This document shows positions 53,812-64,000 of a DNA stretch of 64,000 bases, in pieces. Position numbers and translations under genes: made by a program. Numbering within the stretch: the stretch's first letter is position 1; each line of letters starts with the position of its first letter. Under the pieces are notes generated by a model. It had not been told where the DNA came from and searched no databases. It saw nothing but the letters and a program-made list of their open reading frames with translations. The stretch covers positions 33,258,762 to 33,322,761 of the forward strand of contig JASFXZ010000003.1 in NCBI GenBank assembly GCA_032209605.1, written 5' to 3'. Source of the stretch: Mactromeris polynyma. Lineage: Eukaryota; Mollusca; Bivalvia; Venerida; Mactridae.

Positions 53812-54030
53812 ATAATGCAATATTATATTATCTTGGTGTAGGTCAATAATTGAAACTGTTTAATATGAATATGTTTGTCTCACACCAATGCTCTTAATAT
53901 GACTTTATTTTTTATTGTATGTAAATATGCTGGTAAAATTTATGTCTGTATTTGTATTTTCAAACACGTGCATGAACTGTTGATGATCTCCTAACACTGT
54001 TTTAAATCTGCATTACATGCTTTTTATTTT

Positions 54031-54275
54031 TATGTCCCCCTTCGAAGAAGAGAGGGCATATTGGTTTGCACATATCGGTCAATCGGTCGGTACGTCCGTC
54101 CGTCCGTCCGTCTGTTACCTTTTCGTTTCCGATCAATAACTCAAGAACCCCTTGACCTATCAAACTTGGTCCACACATTCATCTAGGGTAGAAGAGGAAC
54201 CCTATTGATTTTGGGGTCACAGGGTAAAGGTCAAGGTCACAAGGGGGCATAATGTTTTACAAACGTCTCTTGTTG
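54031..54275. repeat. Dispersed 'tatgtccccc ... cgtctcttgtt' repeat
   Basis: Head 'tatgtcccccttcgaagaag' and 'ggcatattggtttgcac', then 'cgtccgtccgtccgtctgtt', 'tcaagaaccccttgacctat', 'aaaggtcaaggtcacaaggg' and tail 'aatgttttacaaacgtctct'. This is a repeat style I associate with bivalve genomes. Compact, no ORF. Confidence 0.8.
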
Positions 54276-55180
54276 AATTTGTTATTGAAAGGTTTTATTT
54301 GAACGTCAATTTGAAGATACAGTTTAACATAAATAATATTGTGGCTAAATTAATCTGTTATTGATATTCTAACAACCATTAAGAACATTATCACCAGTGG
54401 TTTGTCTGGTAATAAACAGATCTTCATGTAGGAATAGCATCACTTACCAGGTTAATGGTTTTAACACCACTCTGTATGAACCCTATTACAGTGTTCATTA
54501 ATGATTCAAGTTTCTCTTCAACTTAATTAACGAACATTGTCCATGGAGTATTCTTTTAATAGCTTTTATCTTATTTCTATTGACTTTAAGGATATCTGTG
54601 TAGTATTCATATGCTTGCTGGCCTAATTGCGACCTTTGCTTTGGTCAGATTTTAATTTCTATTTATGGTCAGATTTTAATTTCAATAGATTAAATATTTA
54701 TGGAATAATCTTTGATTGGGTTCTCTGTACTAATGTTGGTATCAATAAGTCTGTAAGGCTGATTATTCTATTGTCCCATGATGTGTACTGCCCAAGTCCG
54801 TGACCTTCAGTGATGTGTACTGCGCAAGTCCGTGACCTTCAACAGTCCATGACTGGAAAGGCTGTTCCAGCCATCCTTGAAATTATTGTTTTCTTAGAAT
54901 TTAAATTTGTTTGTGGCTGCTGTGATAAGGCAGAGACAGCGGACAAGATCAAAACATAAACATTGTTACTGTCAGTTTGACACGTCTCTGTGATTTGGAA
55001 CTTGTGCATCGTTATAATAGTACGATTTCCGTAAGGTTTTCCATCTTTAATTTCAATTTTTTTTGTCAGAAGACTTGATAATCTGCATTGTATCTTGGCA
55101 TTATTGTTAGGTGGATGTTAATTCATCAACTGATCATGTGAAACAATTCACTATGGTGTATCTGAATATGACCTACTGAG

Positions 55181-55498
55181 TATAATGCACTTATTATGTT
55201 TTGCCCTTGGGTGGGCGGGTGTGCGGTGGGGATACACAGGACTTTAGACAGAAGTCGATTCCCAACGGGTGGGAATTTGATACGCAGAATGATTCCTGGT
55301 ACCAGGGGAAAAAATTTGGGTAAAATTTGAATAGATCACAGAAGTGAGGAATTAGACATATTCCATGATAGGGATTTAGACAAAATGCTTGGCTCTTAAG
55401 GGTGGGGAATGATAGACCCCAAAAAAGACAAATTGTCTTATCTCCCTGGGTCAACCTGCCGCTCACCCCTTGGGCAAAATATATATGGGTGCATAATG
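55181..55498. mobile_element. 318-bp MITE, TTTTGCCC family, full copy
   Basis: Left end 'ataatgcac...atgttttgcccttgggtg' and right end 'cgctcaccccttgggcaaaa...gggtgcataat' are inverses. The interior has 'caaaatgcttggctct' and 'agacaaattgtcttat'. The best-kept member of the family also seen at 3334, 31926 and 44040. Confidence 0.75.
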
Positions 55499-57424
55499 TC
55501 TGACATTCTTTCTGTTGAACAATATTTCATCAATATAGACACGCTCAAGCATAACATGAAACTATGGAATCAAGTCTTAATTATGATATTGTCTTAGTGA
55601 GATATGAAATACATGTATATCCTATATGTCAGATATAGGATTCTAATTGTTCCTTTACACAAGTTTGAAAAAAAAAAACTATAAAGAAGAATTTCTTCTT
55701 CTGCCCCAACTATATTCAGCATGCTTCAGGAGACAGACTTGTTTGTTCAGCCCTAAGGGTAAGTGACCTAAGTAGTGTCCCTTGGATCTGTAATGAGACA
55801 TATATCTGTCTTAGAATGGTAATTTAATTTATGCATCCAGATCGGAGGGATGAAAACATATAGAGTGCTTGACATTGTCATTATCTTGTAATTAAAGTAG
55901 TATTTCGGCTTGTTTTATTCACTTGTGCTGCGTGAGGTTATGGTTATAGACCATACCAAATACATCTATGTTTAGCGTCAGGTTCATTTTTGAAACCTCA
56001 CCTACCAGGCATATTTGAAAGAAAAACAAAGTGTTGATAAAAAAGTATTTTGCATCTACATCATCTTTCTTTCCAAAAAGACATTATTAATCAAGATAAA
56101 AAATACGAACTAGTGGTTAACAAAAACAACATTAAGTACCATGACATTGGCTAGATTTAATGATTTTTTTGGCTTTAAAACCTGATCATTGGCCACCTGA
56201 CACATTATTCTTGGCTAAATGGGCCTATGTTATGGTTTGCCATCATTCCTGAAGATTTTTGACATCTTAAGAAGTTCAGATGCCAAACAGAGCCATATTG
56301 GTATGGGCTTACTGTATAGTCAAAGAGAGTTGGAAGAACTCCATATAAGGGCATATACAATTTTTGCACCGTTTAATCTTACCATGTGATATTGTTGAAG
56401 TCCTGTATTTTGCGTTCCCTTTTATGATGATTTACTTGTGATATTTTGAGAGAGATATTATGTACCACACTTATTGTCTACATTTTATATATGTGCATGC
56501 TTTTGCATTATGCAAACATAACGTCAAGTGCAAATGTCTATACATATATTATAATGTTGTTTTTGTTGGAAAATGTTGAGGTTTTGTTTCATCTCAGTCT
56601 ATATGTCTGAACTTATTTCATGGTGTTATAATTATTTATTGTTCTTATGTTTCATAACTTTACTTAATTTGCATTATATTTGATGCACAACATGATTATA
56701 CCTGTGCAACCCTTTCAAATTCAAATTAGTTGAGCTTTGCGGCGGATATTGTTGCAACCCTAGACAGCGTTGAAATAGAAATCGATGATTTATAATCTAC
56801 TTTTGCAGATTGAATTAGTATAACCCGTTTTGAATTTGATGCACCATGCTATCTATTAGATGCATGTATGTCATATGATCTTCATGACAATCTAAGATGT
56901 TTTAACAACAGTATGCTAAGGCTATGTAAAGGATAGACTATGAGTGGCATAAGATATACCGTATATATCATATTTATCCACTTACTGCATGTCCACGTAA
57001 TGCCAACTATGGACGTCGACCTAGACATTTCAGACGTAATATTTTACTTTCCACACATTAAACATTACTTCCCTTCGGGTTGTTGTTTTTAGCAGAACGC
57101 TTGGGGCATTCATTAGAACATATATGGTAGCCATTCAAACTTGTTAAACTGATTGTAGAAATATTATACAAAGCTACCGTTTTATTACCTAAGTACTCGA
57201 GTTTATTTAATCTTTAAACACCCATAGTGTCTTTTGGCTTGTTTAAATTAACTTGAAAAGTAACAAAAAATGATTTCTATTGGCTTAAAGATATTCTGTG
57301 CACCATTTGATTGTTAGTAATCCCATTTTAAGTGTTCTGTTTGATTAAATATATCTGCTAGAGTACTCCTTTTATGTAAGATAAACCACTTGATAAATTT
57401 TGATCAAATTTTGCAGAAATGATC

Positions 57425-57775
57425 CTTAGGTCTCTTTAGATGGTTCAAATTATTTTTTGTAAATATGAATTATTTCGTAAATATGAATTTTTATTTTGTA
57501 AATTCAAATTATTATTTCGTGAAAACAAATTATTATTTTTGAAAAAAAACACTTATTTTTTGTCAATACGAATTATTATTTGGTAAATATGAAAAAGTAT
57601 TTCGTAAAATTATTGTTTCATAAATACCAACAAGTGCAAGTATTTCGTAAAAATGAATTATTTTTTCGTAAAAACAACTTATTTTTTTGTAAATATGAAT
57701 TAATATTTTGTAAATACGAATGGCAGTGTACTCGGGTGAGCGATATAGGGCCATCATGACCCTCTTGTTTGATTT
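57425..57775. repeat. Degenerate tandem array in a dispersed repeat tail
   Basis: Many variants of 'ttttgtaaatatgaatta' and 'tttcgtaaatatgaatt' run from 57450 to 57720. They are followed by 'gtgagcgatatagggccatc' and 'atgaccctcttgttt', the tail of the repeat type at 48855-49686. It looks like an internal expansion within such a repeat. Confidence 0.7.
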
Positions 57776-58772
57776 ACTTCCCTTTATCTAATTTACTGAA
57801 TAAAAGTGAATAAGCCGTCGTCATCTTAATACATTCTTCATAACTTATAATCAGAATTGTCAATGAACAATTTCATGACACATGTTTGATGAAATGTTCT
57901 CGAAAAAGTCACAGACTATTAAAAATTCACATAAAAGCCCATAGTGGGATATCTGTGTCCTTTAAGTTATGGACACATCTAGTTTCAAACTGAACAAATG
58001 CAACATTCTATCACCCTGGTATGTACTTTTAAGTTCTGAATATTAACTTAGAACATCTTGAAAAGTCCTTGAATTTGATGTCGCCTTAACTCCTTGAAAA
58101 CTACTTGAATTTGAAAAAACAAACAAATAAAATTCAGTAAATTGCCCTTGAATTATTCCTAGAAAAAGGACAAAAAATAACAAACATATCAACAATGATG
58201 AAAAAAATGTGAAAAATGAGTTATTTTTGACAGGGCCTACCGCTGAGTAACCCTATAATATGGTAATACATCATGGTAGGGTAGTCTACGGGTTAAATGC
58301 CCTATTTAAGTAATTCTCACACTGTGTTATTTTATCCGTACTGCAGTGATGGTCATCTCGGGGTATAAACTTACTGAAAATATCAACTTTTCTAGTCCTT
58401 AAAAATGGGGGAAAAGTACTTGAAAAGTACTTGAATTTTTTTCAGGAAGTTCTGTATGAACCATGTAGAAAGAATTGTTATGAATATTAATACCACTCAT
58501 AAAGTGATTTACACTGATGTGTCAAAAACACATAATGATTGAATCTATAGGATTGAAAACAAAGTGACCTTGCTGATTTGTTTATATCGATCTATCAGTA
58601 TCAATGGTAACAAAGACAAATACTTACGTAGTATGTTCATATGTTGTGTCTGTGATTGATTGATTCTAGTTGACAGTAGGACATATTCTGTAGTACAATT
58701 CTTGCAAGTATTGGGAATAATGTATGTGGGTATTGGTTGGTATATGCTGGGAAGAATATGTTCTTGTGGATA

Positions 58773-58798
58773 GACAGAGAGAGAGAGAGAGAGTGAGT
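58773..58798. repeat. (GA)n microsatellite
   Basis: About 11 GA dinucleotides followed by 'gtgagtgg'. No gene on either side. Confidence 0.9.
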
Positions 58799-61700
58799 GG
58801 ATTCGGTGTGATGGAACATCTCATAGAGAGAAGTCATGTGACCCAGCAGAGTGATCAATGATTGGAAAAGAAGCAAGTGCTTTATTATCATATGATCATA
58901 TTGTTTTCATGCTGCTATTGTTGGAGGACAGATACATTGAAGTGGTAGTGTTTATACATGTGTGGAGATAACATTAACTCTCCTGTATTCGAAAAAGTGT
59001 TTTTCGTTATTTCGTCAGGAAAATAAGTCTTGTGTCTAGTGGGAATTGTTTATTTCGGTTCACTAGTTCAAGGAGTACTGTTTTAAGAGACATTATTTCC
59101 TGTGGTTCGGTATTCAATGTTTGTTGTTGTTGTTGTTTTATTTTCTAATATACTGGCTTGTCTTCCTTGAACTATATTTTGTGTAGACAACTAAACACTT
59201 AGATGTATTGGGTAAATATTGATTGGCACAGAAAAAAGTGCTTGGCTTTATTTGTGACAATGACTGTAACATAAAAATTGCTCACTGGTTACTATAATCA
59301 TCTGGACTTCATTCTTCCCTGTATAAAATGCTGTATATGTATGATTATAGCACCTGGATTGATACATGTGTGATTCTAATAATGTCTGTCTACGCAGTGT
59401 CATTTCACTTGTCAAATCTTGCAGTATCAAGTCAACTGTTTGCTAGTTTCATGCACTTGTGTCAGAAGTTCAGGGCAAAAGTTCTTTATTTTGAATAATA
59501 TTAAATATGAATTAATTATCTTTTGCATAAGTACCAATTAATTGCTAATTAATTTAATTTAAAAAAAACTTTTGTATAAATTCATGATACTAAATCCTGA
59601 GAAATTATGCATGAAATCCAGTAACAAAATCTGTAAATAGTCTCTGTTATTACATTATGTCATATATGTGTCTTGTAAAGCATAGAATTAATGTAATTTC
59701 AACTTAAGTTGGTGTTATTTAGCTATTAAATATATTAGCTGTTCCTCGACAAAACCTGTATTTAGTTGGTTGTCGAGTATTTCCCACTGAAAGTTTTGTC
59801 GTCACTAAGCGCTTTCTTGGTGTTATGGGCGCATAATTTTGATTGACAGAATTAAATGAACATGACAATGTATGTAAGTATTGTGTAATTTGTGTTTTCC
59901 ATTTAAAAAACAGAAGATATTTTATTCATAAATGTACATTTGAGTATTTAGCATTGCTCAGACACAAAGTCGCCATTTTATAGTTTACTTTTGCATTTTT
60001 TTTTTATTATTTCATACTTTTATACTTGTAAAAAGTTGACGTCTGATTTTAATATTTTTGGTATTAAATCTGATAGTGGAGTACAGGTTTTTTCGTGGAG
60101 CAGTTTATGTATTTAATAGACAGAGTATTGACATGTTTTTAACCTGCCCGTCCTTCATGAAGAGTGAAATATATTGCGTAATTTAGGGGTATCAGGATTT
60201 ATAGGTCATTGTCATCATTATGGTGTAATTCAATATTGGTTTTGGAGAGGGGCATTGTTGTCATTTGATCATATTCAAAATTGAAAATACAACCTCTACT
60301 GCATGACTGCTCTCTACTCGTAAGTTAATATATTCAGGGATTATACGGATATTATATTTCATGCTTTATAAGATCTAAAGCTAAATCAGTACATAATCAT
60401 AGTGTATTCTAAAGGGTCATTATACTGCAGTCTTTTGCCTTTATACTGTCTGTAGGTTCAGGTCTGATCAAGTTGCTATATGTATTCATTTGCTGATCTG
60501 CATGAGTAACTCACAATGCATGATCCGGACCACGGTTTTGCAGATTTTACATAAAGGACATCAGATCAGACAACTGTAGACTTGGATTTGTTTATTTATT
60601 TTAACTTTGGTAACCAACAAGTTTTACTGGGAAGGTCATTGAAGGTTTTAGCATTTAATCTCCGGACTTGAAATTTTGTGGTGTGATATGTTCAAATATT
60701 TTGTGTTTCTTACAGTGTCGCCAAGTTTTCGTGGTTTTATGCTTGAATTGCAAATAAAGCTTCTTTAAGGGAGATAGGAGCTACACTACTCCTTTATTTG
60801 TGAATGGTCGACTTAACACAAACATTTGTAGTAGTAAGGATGGTGAAAAAGACGATAAGATAACCATGTGAACTTACTCTATCGTACACTTGTATACTAC
60901 AGTACTTAGTGTGCATGTTTGTAACACTTAATCGCAATTTGTCGGAATACCTATAAGTCGGAATACCTATAACAGTGGTAATGATTGCCAGCAGATTAAA
61001 CAATAGACTGTATCTACCGGTTTCCACCTTGAAGGATGTGCATCAATGCAAGGAATTGTAACTATGTCTGTTTTGTAGACTGATAATATACGCACACACG
61101 TGTGGTATCAAACATGTGGTGAAAACAAGGTGAAAAATTTGTGAGAAGGGAGATTAATCAGGACACTCCTATATACCACATGTGAAGGTACATTGAGTCT
61201 AGTGATGTAAGACTTACACGCCTTCATTATGTCATAAGTAAATATTGCTCACTTTAATATTGCGTAATTTGATTTGTTTAGTAGTAAAAAGGATTACGTA
61301 TATAAACACTGGAGTATTGTCTGGGAAGGTTATTTACTTTCGTGAAATGTGATCATCTTAAAAGTTGAATTGTTGAGTGGAGTGCGTTATCATTTGATGG
61401 GATGTCAGTTTTTCAAATACTTCAATAATTGGGAGTAAAAAATAAGTATTCAAATATTTATGTGTGGATTTAATACTTAACTTCTGTCATCCATGAACTT
61501 TTTGAATGTGCTCCCAATGAAAATTGGTTACCGAGTCACTGAGATATTTAATTGTAGGGACTATAAACCGTGTGTGCTGAAATTGATCAGTGATCAGTGT
61601 GCTCCAAGTTGTTTAAAAGCTTTAACAAACTCTTTGTTCACTGTGATTGTTACAGAGAGCAACAGTCACATGGCCATAGGCTGAATAATTTATATGCAAA

Positions 61701-62537
61701 CAAAGCAACAAGGTCTGGACCATTATTTGAATAGAGGACATTAAACTGGTGGTAAGGTAAATTTCACTCAATACTTTGTTACCAACCAAGTGATAGTTTA
61801 GTGACCACAGTTTGTTAGTCCCCTGAGGTGGGATTAATGACTCAAAATACTTTTATGTATGGAGTAAATATCCTGACATGTGATGGATTGTGGTGGAGGA
61901 CTGTGACTTAATTTGTTCGCTTTTCTTGTTCAAATTTGCATTTCTTATTTAGCTTGTAGTTGTATTGGAAAATGTACTACGTTTGTCTAAAAACAGTGTA
62001 TATAAATGAAAGAAGTGCGTAAATAAACAGGATCATAGCATTATGAGTAATTGCTATGTTTGATACAGTGACATATAGGCAAACACGTGGGATTATATTT
62101 TGAGGATATTTTGTACTTAAAATTGAAGAAAACTGTGAGAAGACCTGAAACATTGATCTTGAGTGTTTGAAATAAATGACATGAATTATTACTGTTCACA
62201 ATGGATAAATATTAGTGATGGACATTAAATTTTGATAAAGGGGATAACTATGTCAAAGTTGCCCTAAAGGAACGTGGTTGGATAGATTATGGTATGCTGC
62301 ATTATACTAGAATGTTTTTTCTCACATTTATGACAAAAATAAAGTTTATTGTATGAGCGTATACCCTCAGGTTTATGGGTGAAACTTTTTCTGAAGGTTT
62401 TTATCCTTTTATGTAAATTGAAGAAAAATCTGATTGTGAAAGATTCTTGGATATATATCACTGTTGGACAGTCATTGACCTCTATAACTTTAGTATATTT
62501 GGACGTCCACATATGATATGTGAACACAAACGATAAG

Positions 62538-64000
62538 ATGCAGAAAGTAGTCCCAGTCAAACGAGTTTCGGTAAGTGTGAACGCGGAGATATTTCGGGAT
62601 GAAAGCTCTTCTATATCTGTCCCATCTGTTTATAATGACACAGTTCCCACTTGTAAAAAATGTCAACGAGAGAGAAATCGTAATCGTGACTTTAGGCAGA
62701 ATAAGAAAATCAAGAGAAAGCAAAACCGGGCCAATACTCCTATTGTTATACAATTGAAAGACACATTGAAAGCCGCTATTCTCCAGAAACAGAGAACTCG
62801 CAGAAATTTACTGCAGAAGCAGGAATCTAACGAGAATCGTGATGAAGGTGACATCGAGACAGATAATAGTTCTGATAAAAGTGACGTGGTTTTTAAAACA
62901 AGTCAACAGCGAAAAAACGTGAAAAATTTCAGTGCCTTTATTGAGAAAAATACAAGAAAAGACGCTAGCAGTAACTCGCATTGTAATCTCAGCTATGATA
63001 ATCCATCCCATGATAAATTTGTAGCCGAGTATGTTTTAAATAATATCACAGACTCACATTTGCTAATTAAAGGACGCCATAAGAAAAATATCGTCGAATG
63101 TGAGAATGTTGAGGTTATATGTAATGATCTTAATAGCATTGAGTCTACTGTAGAAGATACTGAGGAAAGTGAAATCTCATCGACAACCTCCAGTTCTGAA
63201 ATCCAGTCTGATTCGGACATCTCAAATCCACATGATAGTCCCGCTAGCCAGGAGTTTACTACTGGAGAACTTCAGCAATTGGCTGAATTCACCACAGGCT
63301 GTCCACTGGTAAGGTATGACTGTGCGCCATCAAGCTGCCCACAATGTCTGTGGTACAAGGCACAGGTTGATCTCTCCCAGGGTCAGAATTATCAGCATGC
63401 TCAACCTTATCATTCAAGTTGTTCATCGAAACAGCAGCATACATATCGCTCGGGACGTCGCAACAAATCCAAAAAGCTTGCTCAGCAAAACCAAAAAGTG
63501 CCTTCTCCTCGGATTACTGCTACTGTTAAAGTTAAAAACATATCAAATACTGAAAGTGACTTGGAAGAAGCCACAACGGATTCTCCTTCAGAAAGTTCAA
63601 ATGACACAGATACCTTGTCTGTGGAAGGCCACTCTCCTGTGTCGAAACATGGCTCATTTAATTGGTCAGACCAATACGAAGCCTACTATCAACCAATGCA
63701 GTTGATGGACATAGATTTTGCTGGCAAACATAGCAAATCGCATTACTCGGCAAATAGTGAGCCATATATTGACGGTGTTTACATTGATTTGACCAATACT
63801 GATGTGACATTTAGTGTATATTATCATCATAGCCTAACTGAAGAAAGTTCTGCGTACTCGGGAACATACACTGAATATACATCATCCAACATCACAGGGA
63901 CGCACCATCACGATTTTTTACCCTATAACACCATGCCATACTATCAGCAGTATCTATATTGGTCTACATATTTCACCCCAGTGTGTAGTATACCAATGCC
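62538..64000 (+). CDS. Unrecognised protein, long exon open at window end
   Basis: 487 codons from ATG 62538 to the window end with no stop, so the gene is 3'-truncated here. In-frame TGA lies just upstream, and the start context (aagATGc, purine at -3) is good. I do not recognise a family. Visible: a basic segment at residues about 38-92 (KKCQRERNRNRD, KKIKRKQNR, KQRTRRNLLQKQ) that may be nuclear-localising or coiled; a Ser/Glu/Asp-rich disordered stretch at 200-235; a cysteine cluster C255, C262, C267, C270 (CPLVRYDCAPSSCPQC); a second basic patch at 304-314; and a Tyr/His/Ser-rich C-terminal part (YYQQYLYWSTY near 468). No transmembrane segment or signal peptide. It could be a separate gene, or nested in a CNOT6 intron. 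An RNA-associated regulator is possible but not supported by any domain. Confidence 0.75.
   Translation, partial: MQKVVPVKRVSVSVNAEIFRDESSSISVPSVYNDTVPTCKKCQRERNRNRDFRQNKKIKRKQNRANTPIVIQLKDTLKAAILQKQRTRRNLLQKQESNENRDEGDIETDNSSDKSDVVFKTSQQRKNVKNFSAFIEKNTRKDASSNSHCNLSYDNPSHDKFVAEYVLNNITDSHLLIKGRHKKNIVECENVEVICNDLNSIESTVEDTEESEISSTTSSSEIQSDSDISNPHDSPASQEFTTGELQQLAEFTTGCPLVRYDCAPSSCPQCLWYKAQVDLSQGQNYQHAQPYHSSCSSKQQHTYRSGRRNKSKKLAQQNQKVPSPRITATVKVKNISNTESDLEEATTDSPSESSNDTDTLSVEGHSPVSKHGSFNWSDQYEAYYQPMQLMDIDFAGKHSKSHYSANSEPYIDGVYIDLTNTDVTFSVYYHHSLTEESSAYSGTYTEYTSSNITGTHHHDFLPYNTMPYYQQYLYWSTYFTPVCSIPM

Larger units (their letters stand above)
40975..62537. other. 21.5-kb stretch without recognised exons
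   Basis: Follows the last CNOT6 exon seen. I found no segment matching the CCR4 nuclease domain (CYNVLCDKYA, SLQEVE, ADLNS, SDHFSL blocks) or another protein. It contains tRNA-like pairs, four satellites, several TIR elements, two large dispersed repeats, a 30-bp direct duplication (54780-54841, 'actgcccaagtccgtgacct') and plain AT-rich sequence. It may be one long CNOT6 intron or, in part, intergenic. Confidence 0.55.

Noticed and set aside
63316..63705. 129-codon plus frame
   Set aside because: Shadow of the much longer frame starting at 62538.

Overview
This is a window of animal nuclear DNA from an intron-rich, AT-rich genome, most likely a bivalve or related mollusc. Exons are small (60-390 bp) with GT/AG borders, introns run 0.3-10 kb, and interspersed repeats are dense. 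Several repeats are of kinds I associate with bivalves: 'GTCCGTCCGTCC' head repeats, 'agctcacc...ctcttgttt' repeats with internal tandem units, and tRNA-related SINEs. Species cannot be fixed from the sequence alone.

Layout. (1) 1-2760: upstream flank with repeat fragments and no supported gene. (2) 2917-21528, + strand: a complete 12-exon mitochondrial glutamate dehydrogenase gene (540 aa) whose exon phases all join. Its introns hold SINE-like units, small inverted-repeat elements, a truncated tyrosine-recombinase (Crypton)-like ORF beside a perfect 36-bp-arm hairpin, and a 12-copy minisatellite. (3) 24344-34376, - strand: a complete 9-exon MRPL1 gene (mitochondrial ribosomal protein L1, 323 aa). 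(4) 34377-37814: a divergent 5' region holding a 1.4-kb terminal-inverted-repeat (TIR) element. (5) 37815-40974, + strand: the first three coding exons of a CNOT6/CNOT6L (CCR4 deadenylase) gene, covering the N-terminal motif and the leucine-rich repeats. The nuclease-domain exons were not found in the rest of the window. (6) 40975-62537: about 21.5 kb with no recognisable exon, holding satellites, TIR elements (718 bp Tigger-like; 2544 bp with 3-bp target-site duplication) and tRNA-like pairs. (7) 62538-64000, + strand: a 487-codon reading frame still open at the window end, encoding an unrecognised, largely disordered protein.

MRPL1 and CNOT6 lie head to head, as I recall MRPL1 and CNOT6L doing in human 4q21, so this may be an ancient conserved gene pair. 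GLUD and MRPL1 are both mitochondrial housekeeping functions; CNOT6 acts in cytoplasmic mRNA deadenylation. Apart from the gene pair, the unknown ORF and the Crypton-like remnant, most of the unexplained structure is transposon-derived. I saw no clearly new multi-gene system.
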